Shown here: positions 1 to 5,973 of the stretch, one piece after another
Layout: every line of letters begins with the position of its first letter
Position numbering within the stretch: position 1 is the stretch's first letter
NCBI GenBank assembly: GCA_017550765.1
Contig: JAFZOC010000194.1
Coordinates: 1-8,064 of the forward strand
Direction: 5' to 3'
Origin: Oscillospiraceae bacterium
GTDB taxonomy: Bacteria > Bacillota_A > Clostridia > Oscillospirales > Oscillospiraceae
DNA length: 8,064 bases
Notes under the pieces: generated by a model
Databases searched by the model: none
The model's input: only the letters and a program-made list of their open reading frames with translations
Told to the model about the DNA's origin: nothing
Position numbers and translations under genes: made by a program

Positions 1-27
1 GCCGCCGCCTGGGCCGCGCAGTATTCC

Positions 28-56
28 TTTACAGACCGGGGCTTTTGTTCTATAAT
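28..56 (+). promoter_or_regulatory. SigA-type promoter for the TPR/DUF4037 operon
   Basis: TTTACA (28-33) and a perfect TATAAT (51-56) are separated by exactly 17 bases, in a short AT-rich patch within GC-rich DNA. The expected transcription start is near 62-64, which leaves a leader of about 95 bases before the ATG at 159. This position also argues against the in-frame ATG at 45, which lies upstream of the predicted transcript start. Bases 1-27 hold no gene end that I can identify. Confidence 0.8.
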
Positions 57-67
57 GGTCGAAAAGG

Positions 68-104
68 GGCGGCTGCGCCGGAGCCTCTCCGGCGCTCCCC
101 CGCC
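68..104 (+). other. GC-rich leader hairpin
   Basis: Bases 75-82 pair perfectly with 88-95 (8 bp, 5-base loop). An outer GGCGG (68-72) pairs with CCGCC (100-104) across a small asymmetric internal loop. The structure lies just after the predicted transcription start and about 55 bases before the start codon. No T-tract follows, so it is not a standard terminator. It may protect the 5' end of the mRNA or be incidental in GC-rich DNA. Confidence 0.4.
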
Positions 105-158
105 GCTGTCGCCCTTATTATACCCGAGCCGGGACCGATCATCAAGAGGGAGGTCGCC

Positions 159-974
159 ATGGACTATCTGGAACCGTGCTGCTGCTTCGACAGCAGACTG
201 TATACGGGGCTGCCCGACGCGGAGCCCTGCGCCGAGGGCATCGACGTGCCCGCCGCCATCGCGGAGCTGGACGCGCTGTATGACGCCGGGCGCGAGCGGG
301 AGGCCGGCGCCTATCTGGAGCGCCGGCGAGACGAGGCCCGCGCCGTCGGCGACTGGCGGGGCGAGCTGAGCATGATCAGCGAGCTGCTGGGCTACCACCG
401 GCGGGACGGGGACCGGGAGAAGGCCCTCGCCGCCGTGAACGAGGCCCTGGACCTGATCCGGATCCACCGCCTGGGCAGCACCGTCTCCGGGGCCACGGTG
501 CTCCTCAACGCCGCCACCACCATGAAGGCCTTCGGCATGGCCAAAGAGTCCGTCCCCATCTTCGAGCACGTCTCCCGGGTCTACGGCAGCAGTCTGGATC
601 CCGGCGACTACCGCTTCGGCGGGCTCTTCAACAACATGGCCCTGAGCTATGCGGACGTGGGCGACTACAGCCGCGCCGAGCAGCATTTCCAGCTGGCCCT
701 GCGCAGCATCGCCCGCTGCAGGGACCCGGAGAACGAGCTGGCCGTGACCTGGTGCAATCTGGCGGAGCTATACGACCGGCAGGACCCGGAGGATCCGCGC
801 ATCGGACAGTGTATGGAGCGGGCCTGGGAGCTCCTCAACGCCCCCAGCCTCCCCCGCGACGGCTACCACGCCTTCACCATCTCCAAGTGCGCGCCCTGTT
901 TTGACTACTTCGGGTATTTTCTGTATTCCAAAGAGTTGAGAGAAAGGGCGGAGAGGATCTATGCGGGGACTTGA
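159..974 (+). CDS. Tetratricopeptide (TPR) repeat protein
   Basis: A 271-residue protein made almost wholly of helical TPR-like repeats. One clear repeat lies in the middle, with the signature LFNNMALSYADVGDYSRAEQ followed by a second helix. The preceding segments (GDREKALAAVNEALDLI) and the following one (AVTWCNLAELYDRQ) fit neighbouring repeats. There is no signal peptide or membrane segment, so it is probably cytosolic and acts as a protein-binding scaffold. I chose the ATG at 159 because AAGAGGGAGG (144-153) lies 5 bases upstream and because an upstream ATG at 45 precedes the predicted transcription start. It overlaps the DUF4037 gene by 14 bases, which implies translational coupling. TPR and DUF4037 genes are often adjacent in Firmicutes, so the likely partner is the next product. 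The exact function is unknown. Confidence 0.88.
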   Translation: MDYLEPCCCFDSRLYTGLPDAEPCAEGIDVPAAIAELDALYDAGREREAGAYLERRRDEARAVGDWRGELSMISELLGYHRRDGDREKALAAVNEALDLIRIHRLGSTVSGATVLLNAATTMKAFGMAKESVPIFEHVSRVYGSSLDPGDYRFGGLFNNMALSYADVGDYSRAEQHFQLALRSIARCRDPENELAVTWCNLAELYDRQDPEDPRIGQCMERAWELLNAPSLPRDGYHAFTISKCAPCFDYFGYFLYSKELRERAERIYAGT

Positions 975-1875
975 CGAGGCGCGGGCGCTGTACGAAGAGC
1001 ACGGCCGCCCCCTGCTGCATGAGCAGTTCCCGGAGCTGGAGGAGCGGGTCGCCGTGGGTCTGGCAGGCCACGGCTCGGAGTGCTTCGGCTTCGACGACGA
1101 GCTCTCCCGGGACCACGACTTCGCCCGGGGCTTCTGCCTGTGGCTCACCGACGAGGACGACCTGCGCTGGGGCGTGGCGCTGGCCCGGGCCTATCGGACG
1201 CTGCCGCTGGGCCCGGCCGGCCAGCGCAGCGCCCTGGCGGAGGACAACTGCGGCGTGCGCCGCACGGCCTTCTTCTACCGCCGCTACACCGGCAGCGCCG
1301 GCGCGCCGGAGAGCTGGCAGCAGTGGCTCTCCATCCCCAGCTGGGCTCTGGCGGAGGCCACCAACGGCGAGGTCTTCCGGGACGACCTGGGCGCGTTCAG
1401 CGCGATCCGGGAGACGCTGCTCCACGGCATGCCCGAGGACGTGCGCAAGAAGCATCTGGCCGCCCGGCTGATCGAGATGGCCCAGGCCGGGCAGTACAAC
1501 TTCCCCCGCTGTCTCCAGCACGGGGAGCCGGGCGCCGCCGCGCTGATGCTCGCGGACTTCGTCCGGGCGGCCTGCGGGGCGGTCTATCTGCTGGAGCGGC
1601 GGCACATGCCCTACAGCAAGTGGATGCTGCGGGGCATGGACGCTCTGACGGGACTGGGACAGCTGCGCACGGCCCTGGAGTTCCTGCTCAGCGGGGAGGG
1701 CGACGCCGCCCTGCGCCGGGGCGTGGTGGAGGACGTCTGCGCCACCGTGGCGGCGGAGCTGCGCGCCCAGGGCCTCTCCGAGGGGGACTGGGACTATCTG
1801 GAGCCCCACGCCTTCGCCGTCCAGAACAGCATCGAGGACCGGCAGATCCGGGCGATGCACGTGATGGAAGGCTGA
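961..1875 (+). CDS. DUF4037 domain protein, nucleotidyltransferase-like
   Basis: A 304-residue protein whose N-terminal region carries GHGSECFGFDDELSRDHDF (residues 36-54), the hallmark of DUF4037 proteins. Gly38-Ser39 followed 12 residues later by Asp51-x-Asp53 resembles the GS...DxD metal and nucleotide site of the Pol-beta nucleotidyltransferase fold. An activity that transfers a nucleotide to a protein or small molecule is therefore plausible but not shown. The rest is mostly helical, with conserved-looking stretches such as RKKHLAARLIEMAQAGQYN around residues 161-180 and DALTGLGQLRTALEFLL around 226-242. It has no signal peptide. The ATG at 961 lies inside the end of the TPR gene and has GGAGAGGA (950-957) just upstream. 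The substrate is unknown; the TPR partner may recruit it or regulate it. Confidence 0.87.
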   Translation: MRGLDEARALYEEHGRPLLHEQFPELEERVAVGLAGHGSECFGFDDELSRDHDFARGFCLWLTDEDDLRWGVALARAYRTLPLGPAGQRSALAEDNCGVRRTAFFYRRYTGSAGAPESWQQWLSIPSWALAEATNGEVFRDDLGAFSAIRETLLHGMPEDVRKKHLAARLIEMAQAGQYNFPRCLQHGEPGAAALMLADFVRAACGAVYLLERRHMPYSKWMLRGMDALTGLGQLRTALEFLLSGEGDAALRRGVVEDVCATVAAELRAQGLSEGDWDYLEPHAFAVQNSIEDRQIRAMHVMEG

Positions 1876-1884
1876 AGCCTGCGG

Positions 1885-1911
1885 TGATGAAGAAATGAAA
1901 AAATGAAGGAA
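1885..1911 (+). repeat. Left octamer repeat of four-helix-bundle cassette
   Basis: TGAA recurs at 1888, 1896 and 1904, an exact 8-base period with unit close to ATGAAGAA. The block starts 9 bases after the stop codon of the DUF4037 gene. Its third unit supplies GAAGGA (1905-1910), the likely ribosome-binding site for the four-helix-bundle gene. The region 1888-1909 is an inverted copy of 2323-2344 (18 of 22 positions identical), so it forms one end of a pair of inverted terminal repeats. Confidence 0.75.
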
Positions 1912-1918
1912 CGATGAG

Positions 1919-2446
1919 ATGCAAAAAGAAGACAGTTTGTCCACACAGTCCTTGGAACTCGCGGTCGAGATCCTAGCGCTCGTCAAACGGCTCCAGGAGC
2001 AGCATGAATATGTTGTTTCCCGTCAGATAGGCAAGAGCGGGACGTCGATCGGAGCAAACATCCGAGAAGCCAGACATGCACACAGTCGGGCCGACTTCAT
2101 TGCGAAGATGCAGATCGCATTGAAAGAGGCGAATGAGACCGGCTACTGGCTCGAGCTCCTTTTTCGGAGCGGTCATCTCGAAGAAGACGCTTTTCGGCTC
2201 CTGGAGCAGCGCTGCTCCTCGATCCGGATCATGTTGATCCGTTCCATCCAGACTGCAAAGAAAGGAGAAAAAAGGATGTCTGAGCCCGTTCATCCCCTTC
2301 TTCCGGGCCACTCCTTCACCCCCCTTCACTCCTTCATTCCTTCATTCTCACTTCAAGGAGGCTCTGTCTATGACGATCCAATGGCTGGGGCACGCCTGCT
2401 TTGCCATCCGACACAGGGGCTACACCGTCGTCATCGACCCCTATGA
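1919..2446 (+). CDS. Four-helix-bundle protein, 23S rRNA IVP / bAvd-like family
   Basis: Residues about 8-116 match the four-helix-bundle family named for ORFs in 23S rRNA intervening sequences (TIGR02436, PF05635). The family hallmark SRQIGKSGTSIGANIREA (residues 34-51) is followed by SRADFIAKMQIALKEANETGYWL (residues 56-78, of which SRADF, KEANETGYWL are typical). Members usually have about 115-130 residues and form oligomeric, basic bundles that may bind nucleic acid; their cellular role is unclear. Here the frame continues to 175 residues. The tail (about 118-175) translates the right repeat and then 77 bases of the metallo-hydrolase gene in another frame, so it is probably not ancestral. 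One more A in the A6 run at 2268-2273 would end the protein at the TGA at 2281-2283 with 121 residues. The start ATG has GAAGGA 8 bases upstream. Its base composition (about 53 percent GC) differs sharply from its neighbours, which suggests transfer. Confidence 0.85.
   Translation: MQKEDSLSTQSLELAVEILALVKRLQEQHEYVVSRQIGKSGTSIGANIREARHAHSRADFIAKMQIALKEANETGYWLELLFRSGHLEEDAFRLLEQRCSSIRIMLIRSIQTAKKGEKRMSEPVHPLLPGHSFTPLHSFIPSFSLQGGSVYDDPMAGARLLCHPTQGLHRRHRPL
2311..2355 (-). repeat. Right octamer repeat of cassette, inverted relative to left
   Basis: TTCA recurs at 2315, 2325, 2333, 2341 and 2352, with 8-base spacing in the centre (2325-2341). Read on the minus strand the unit is GAATGAAG, the same family as the left repeat. 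It ends exactly where the Shine-Dalgarno AAGGAGG (2355-2361) of the next gene begins. I see no target-site duplication outside the two repeats. Confidence 0.7.
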
Positions 2447-3080
2447 CAGCGACTACACCGCGGGCTACCCGAAGCTCCGCATCCGGGCGGACATGGTGCT
2501 GGTGAGCCATGAGCACTTCGGCCACAACTACCGGGCGGGCGTGGCCCTCTCCGGCCGGCCGGAGAGCGACTGTCCCTTCACCATCACCGCGCTCACCGCG
2601 CCCCACGAGTTCAAGATGGGCAACTGGCGGGGCTTCACCAAGATCCACATCCTGGAGGCCGAGGGGCTCAAGCTCGTCCACATGGGCGACCTGGGCACCC
2701 AGCTGGACGGTGGCCAGATCTCCCGGCTCTTCGGGGCGGACGTGTGCATGATCTGCGCCGGCTCCGCCACGGCCCTCCCCTCCCAGGAAGCCAAGCGGGC
2801 CGCCGACGAGATCATGGCCAAGGTCATCGTCCCCATGCACTACCGGGACCAGGGCCGCGGCGCCCATCGTCTGGAGAGCGTGGAGGAGTTCTGCAAGTGG
2901 TTCGAGTCCCCGGAGTTCATCCACCGCTACGACACCGACACGCTCGACGTCAGCGCCGACCTGGAGCCCCAGGTGGCCGTGCTGAAGTATCTGGGGCCGG
3001 AGGGCTGGAAAGATCTGGCGCAGCCGGCCGATCCCGCGCCGAAAAAGAGCCTGCTCTCGCGCCTGCTGCGCCGGGGCTGA
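2370..3080 (+). CDS. MBL-fold metallo-hydrolase (UlaG-like), altered metal motif
   Basis: A 236-residue cytosolic protein of the small single-domain metallo-beta-lactamase fold family. Visible landmarks are the N-terminal WLGHACF (5-11), the VIDPY strand-turn (21-25), the metal-motif region SHEHFGHN (46-53), TAPHEF with a candidate ligand His, HMGDLG with a candidate ligand Asp, and the C-terminal VPMHYR with a His. Members hydrolyse various esters and lactones; the substrate here cannot be told. The usual HxHxDH motif reads H47-E-H49-F-G51-H52, so the Asp that normally binds the second metal is Gly (codon GGC at 2520-2522). All other expected ligands appear present. The ATG has a perfect AAGGAGG (2355-2361) 8 bases upstream. 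The C-terminal 20 residues form a basic tail. The thioesterase gene follows after 16 bases, so the two are probably co-transcribed. Confidence 0.88.
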   Translation: MTIQWLGHACFAIRHRGYTVVIDPYDSDYTAGYPKLRIRADMVLVSHEHFGHNYRAGVALSGRPESDCPFTITALTAPHEFKMGNWRGFTKIHILEAEGLKLVHMGDLGTQLDGGQISRLFGADVCMICAGSATALPSQEAKRAADEIMAKVIVPMHYRDQGRGAHRLESVEEFCKWFESPEFIHRYDTDTLDVSADLEPQVAVLKYLGPEGWKDLAQPADPAPKKSLLSRLLRRG

Positions 3081-3096
3081 GACGAAAGGAGACGCT

Positions 3097-3489
3097 ATGG
3101 ACGAACTGCAGATCGGTCTCAAAGGCAGCGCCGAGACCGCCGTCACCGAGGGCAACACCGCCGCCGCCATGGGCAGCGGGCTCCTGCCCGTTTTCGCTAC
3201 CCCAGCCATGCTGGCCCTGATGGAGCAGGCCGCGGCCTCCTCCGTGCAGCCCTTCCTCCCGGAGGGCCAGGGCACGGTGGGCACCCGGCTGGAGGTCAGC
3301 CACCTGGCCGCCACGCCCATCGGGCTGCGGGTCCGCGCCGAGAGCGAGCTCATCGCCATCGACCGGCGGCTGCTCACCTTCTCGGTGACGGCCTGGGCCG
3401 GCGAAGAGCGCATCGGCGAGGGGACCCACCAGCGCTTCATCATCGACAACGCCCGCTTCCTGGCGAAGGCCCTGGCCAAGCAGGGCTGA
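3097..3489 (+). CDS. FlK-like hotdog-fold acyl-CoA thioesterase
   Basis: A 130-residue hotdog-fold protein similar to the fluoroacetyl-CoA thioesterase FlK family. The catalytic triad known from FlK (Thr42, Glu50, His76) maps to Thr35 (FATPAML), Glu43 (LMEQAA) and His69 (VSHLAATPIG). All three are shifted by 7, so spacing is fully conserved. GTVGTRLEV (59-67) and HLAATPIGLRV (69-79) are typical of the family. It should hydrolyse a small acyl-CoA in the cytosol. Most members in gut bacteria are not for fluoroacetate, and the true substrate is unknown. The start ATG has AAAGGAG 5 bases upstream. It lies 16 bases after the metallo-hydrolase and 61 bases before the lipoprotein gene. Confidence 0.87.
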   Translation: MDELQIGLKGSAETAVTEGNTAAAMGSGLLPVFATPAMLALMEQAAASSVQPFLPEGQGTVGTRLEVSHLAATPIGLRVRAESELIAIDRRLLTFSVTAWAGEERIGEGTHQRFIIDNARFLAKALAKQG

Positions 3490-3515
3490 GGCCCCGCCGG
3501 GCCCTTCCCCCGCGA

Positions 3516-3536
3516 GGCCCGTCCCGGAGACGGGCC
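3516..3536 (+). other. 8-bp GC hairpin before the lipoprotein gene
   Basis: GGCCCGTC (3516-3523) pairs perfectly with GACGGGCC (3529-3536) around a 5-base loop. It is followed directly by the Shine-Dalgarno GGAAAGGAG rather than a T-tract, so it is not a convincing terminator. It could affect translation initiation of the lipoprotein or mRNA stability between the two genes. Confidence 0.5.
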
Positions 3537-3550
3537 GGAAAGGAGAGCAG

Positions 3551-5746
3551 ATGAGAACGACAAGTCCCCGCCGCCCCGCGGTCAGGGGCGGCGCACACGG
3601 AGCAGCGCGGCTCGTTCCGGCGCTGCTGATCCTGGCGCTGTGTCTGGGGCTCTGCGCCTGCGGCGCGGTGCCGCCTGGCGGCAGAGGGGACGGGGCGGAG
3701 CCCGAGCCGGCTCCGCTGATCCCGGAGGCGACCCTGCCTGTGGGCGACCCCTTCGCCGGGGCCCCGGGCCGCTGGCAGAGCGCCGACGGCCGTCTGGAGC
3801 TCTGGATCGCCGCCGCGGACGAGACGGAGCTGATCTTCAGTCTCTTCGCCCCCGGGCGGGCCTCCCTGGACCTGGTGACGGCCCAGCGGGAGGGCGGCCT
3901 CGCCGCCTTCCTCTATCAGGACCCCGTCCATGCCGGCGACTTCGCCAACGGCCGCCTGCACATGCGGGACGGCGTGCCCTGTCTGGGCCTCACCGGGACG
4001 GACATGGATCTCCCCGGCGGCCAGGAGACCGCCTTCCCTGTCCGGCTGGACGCGCCCGGCTATGACGCGCTCTACGCGCCGGTGCTGGCCGCCTACCGGG
4101 AGCACGAGGAGGCCGGCGGCGGGCTGGTGAACTGGTACGGCGACGAGGAGGGCTGGGTCCATGTGGGCCTCACGGGGGCGGAGCGCTACGGCTACACCAT
4201 CCGGGACCTGGACCGCAACGGCGTCCCGGAGCTGATCCTGGGCGTGCTCTGCCCGGAGCAGGACGGCGCCGACAGCTCCCAGCCGGACCCGGCGAGCTAC
4301 GGCGCGAACTTGATCTTGGACCTCTACACGCTGGTGGACGGGGCGCCGACCTACATCGTCAACAGCGGCGACCGCTACCGCTACTGTCTCACCGACGACG
4401 GGCTGATCCAGTACGAGGGCTCCGGCGGCGCGGCCTACAGCACCGCGGCGCTGCTGCGCCTGGACGGGGCGGAGCTCGCCATCTCGACCGCCGTCTGCAT
4501 CGCCGGCGGCGAGGACCGCTGCTTCCGTCTCAACAGCATGGACGACTATGAGCACGCGGGCGACGAGGCGATCTCCTACGAGGACTTCGCGCACATCTCG
4601 CACATGATCTACCATTACCCGGACAGCCACCTCTGCCCGCTGCAGCCCATGCTGATCCCCGTGGTCCCGGCAGCGCCGGCCGGGGACGCCGAAGGCCCAG
4701 GGGCCGTCCCGGAGGCCGGCGAGGCGGCGGTCGACGAGATTGGGGCCCCTTCGTCGGCATCCGGCGGCCCCTATCGGGAGATCCTGGCCATGTACGCGGC
4801 GCTGCAGACCCTGCCCTACAGCCGCATGTCCGCCTGGGACATCGCCACGCCCCCCACCTGGCAGATGCTGGAGCAGCGCTACAGCGTCTATCATGACGAC
4901 AGCCCCTTCCTGCCCTGCGCGGCCTTCTACGACCTGGACGGCAACGGCAGCGCCGAGCTCTTCATCGGGCTGCAGGGCCCCGACGGGGACGTGGTCCCGG
5001 CCGAGGTCTACAGCAGCGACGGGATCCGGGCCTATCGGATCGGCTGCGCCGGCACCCGGGGGATGCGCCTGGGCGGCGGCCGGCTGCTGCTGGAGGGCGG
5101 GAGGAGCTTCCCCTGCGGCGAGATCCTGGGTCTGGCCGGAGACGGCCATACGCCGGTACAGCTGCTGGTCTACGAGACCCTGCCGGCAGACCCCGACGCC
5201 ACCAGCTGGTCCGGGGACGAGAGCAGCCTCGGCTCCTGGCTGGACCTGGTCCAGGGGGGCGAGGCGCGGCCCTACAGCGAGCTGAAAGAGCAGTATCTGG
5301 ACGGCATGGTCCCGGCGGAGGAGCTCCTCTCCTTCAGCCGGATCGAGCCCAGCGCCGACCCCCCCGCCGTCTCCCCGGCGCTACAGGAGCAGCGCGAGGC
5401 CTATGGGCCGCTGCTGGAGCTCTATGCGGAGGCATCCCGGGGCGAGAACGACGGGGCGCAGCTGGACGCGGCCGTGATGGCGGTCCTGCGGAAGAACTTG
5501 AACGACACCGGCCGGCACGAGCTCTGCTACGCCTGGGCAGACGCCGACGGCGACGGCACGGAGGAGCTCTTCGTGGGCTACCCCTTCGGGAAAAGCCCCA
5601 CCGTGGCCTGCTACCACCGCAACGACGACGGCACTTACGCCAGGCGCAGCCCCGCCCGGGCGGCCCTCCTCCGGGGCGCCTGCGACTGGATCCCCTGGCG
5701 CTATCTGGGCGGCTACCCCGTCCCCGGCGTCATCAACGAGGACTGA
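3551..5746 (+). CDS. Large lipoprotein with three Ca-loop modules
   Basis: A 731-residue secreted lipoprotein of unknown function. The N-terminus has several Arg residues, a hydrophobic core (LVPALLILALCLGL, 21-34) and a lipobox L34-C-A-C37, so it should be anchored on the outer face of the membrane through Cys37. After a Pro/Glu-rich linker comes a beta-rich domain (about 70-168). Three modules follow, each starting with a helix of pattern Y..L..Y (about 171-182, 408-418, 618-625). Each carries an EF-hand or FG-GAP-like Asp loop: DLDRNGVPEL (219-228), DLDGNGSAEL (461-470) and DADGDGTEEL (664-673). The acidic residues fit Ca2+ binding. A low-complexity Ala/Gly/Pro linker (about 372-406) separates modules one and two. 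Multidomain lipoproteins of this kind are common in Oscillospiraceae and may bind surface ligands, but no enzyme motif is seen. GGAAAGGAG (3537-3545) precedes the ATG. It is the last gene before a strong terminator. Confidence 0.87.
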   Translation: MRTTSPRRPAVRGGAHGAARLVPALLILALCLGLCACGAVPPGGRGDGAEPEPAPLIPEATLPVGDPFAGAPGRWQSADGRLELWIAAADETELIFSLFAPGRASLDLVTAQREGGLAAFLYQDPVHAGDFANGRLHMRDGVPCLGLTGTDMDLPGGQETAFPVRLDAPGYDALYAPVLAAYREHEEAGGGLVNWYGDEEGWVHVGLTGAERYGYTIRDLDRNGVPELILGVLCPEQDGADSSQPDPASYGANLILDLYTLVDGAPTYIVNSGDRYRYCLTDDGLIQYEGSGGAAYSTAALLRLDGAELAISTAVCIAGGEDRCFRLNSMDDYEHAGDEAISYEDFAHISHMIYHYPDSHLCPLQPMLIPVVPAAPAGDAEGPGAVPEAGEAAVDEIGAPSSASGGPYREILAMYAALQTLPYSRMSAWDIATPPTWQMLEQRYSVYHDDSPFLPCAAFYDLDGNGSAELFIGLQGPDGDVVPAEVYSSDGIRAYRIGCAGTRGMRLGGGRLLLEGGRSFPCGEILGLAGDGHTPVQLLVYETLPADPDATSWSGDESSLGSWLDLVQGGEARPYSELKEQYLDGMVPAEELLSFSRIEPSADPPAVSPALQEQREAYGPLLELYAEASRGENDGAQLDAAVMAVLRKNLNDTGRHELCYAWADADGDGTEELFVGYPFGKSPTVACYHRNDDGTYARRSPARAALLRGACDWIPWRYLGGYPVPGVINED

Positions 5747-5751
5747 GCGAG

Positions 5752-5802
5752 AGCAGGGCATCCTGTCCCGAAAACTGGACAGGATGCCCTGCTTTCTGTC
5801 TT
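5752..5802 (+). terminator. Intrinsic terminator after the lipoprotein gene
   Basis: A perfect 17-bp stem (5752-5768 with 5777-5793) closes around an 8-base loop and is followed by the T-rich TTCTGTCTT (5794-5802). It begins 5 bases after the lipoprotein stop codon. It should end the upstream transcript and separate it from the promoter that directly follows. Confidence 0.93.
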
Positions 5803-5829
5803 GACCTCGCCCCCGTCCTGTGATACCAT
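5801..5829 (+). promoter_or_regulatory. Extended -10 promoter for the YbjQ/CFI-box unit
   Basis: TTGACC (5801-5806) is followed after 17 bases by TACCAT (5824-5829), with a TGA extension immediately before the -10 box that fits the TGn element. The -35 matches consensus at 5 of 6 positions and the -10 at 4 of 6. The -35 overlaps the last two bases of the terminator T-tract. The predicted leader is about 135 bases (about 5836-5973). It contains a small 6-bp hairpin (5901-5906 with 5912-5917) but no riboswitch that I recognise. Confidence 0.55.
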
Positions 5830-5973
5830 GAGCGTGGAACGGCATGCGCCGCTCGAAAGATGCGCGTATCATGGCCCTCCGGCACGGTACCCATGCCGCC
5901 GCGCTGAACAGCAGCGCCGCTGGGCGTTTCGCCGGCAGACCGTCACGATCGGCAAGATGGAAGGAGAAAAGAT

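Noticed and set aside
45..158. N-terminal extension of the TPR protein from an upstream ATG
   Set aside because: The ATG lies before the predicted transcription start, the extra residues are low complexity, and the ATG at 159 has a strong Shine-Dalgarno.
874..1986. Long minus-strand open frame (370 codons)
   Set aside because: It lies wholly opposite the TPR and DUF4037 genes, has low-complexity Arg/Ala/Gly/Pro composition and matches no family. It is a GC-driven shadow.
1884..2355. Intervening sequence within a 23S rRNA gene
   Set aside because: The flanking DNA encodes proteins; there is no rRNA sequence here.
1919..2446. Accessory (Avd) gene of a diversity-generating retroelement
   Set aside because: Avd belongs to a related four-helix family, but no reverse transcriptase, template repeat or variable repeat is present in the window.
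3516..3536. Intrinsic terminator between the thioesterase and lipoprotein genes
   Set aside because: The hairpin is followed by a purine-rich ribosome-binding site and not by a T-tract.
2334..3563. Long minus-strand open frame (409 codons)
   Set aside because: It runs antisense to the clear metallo-hydrolase and thioesterase genes, and its composition fits a GC shadow.
3440..5149. Long minus-strand open frame (569 codons)
   Set aside because: It is antisense to the lipoprotein gene, which has a signal peptide, lipobox and ribosome-binding site. The antisense frame has none.
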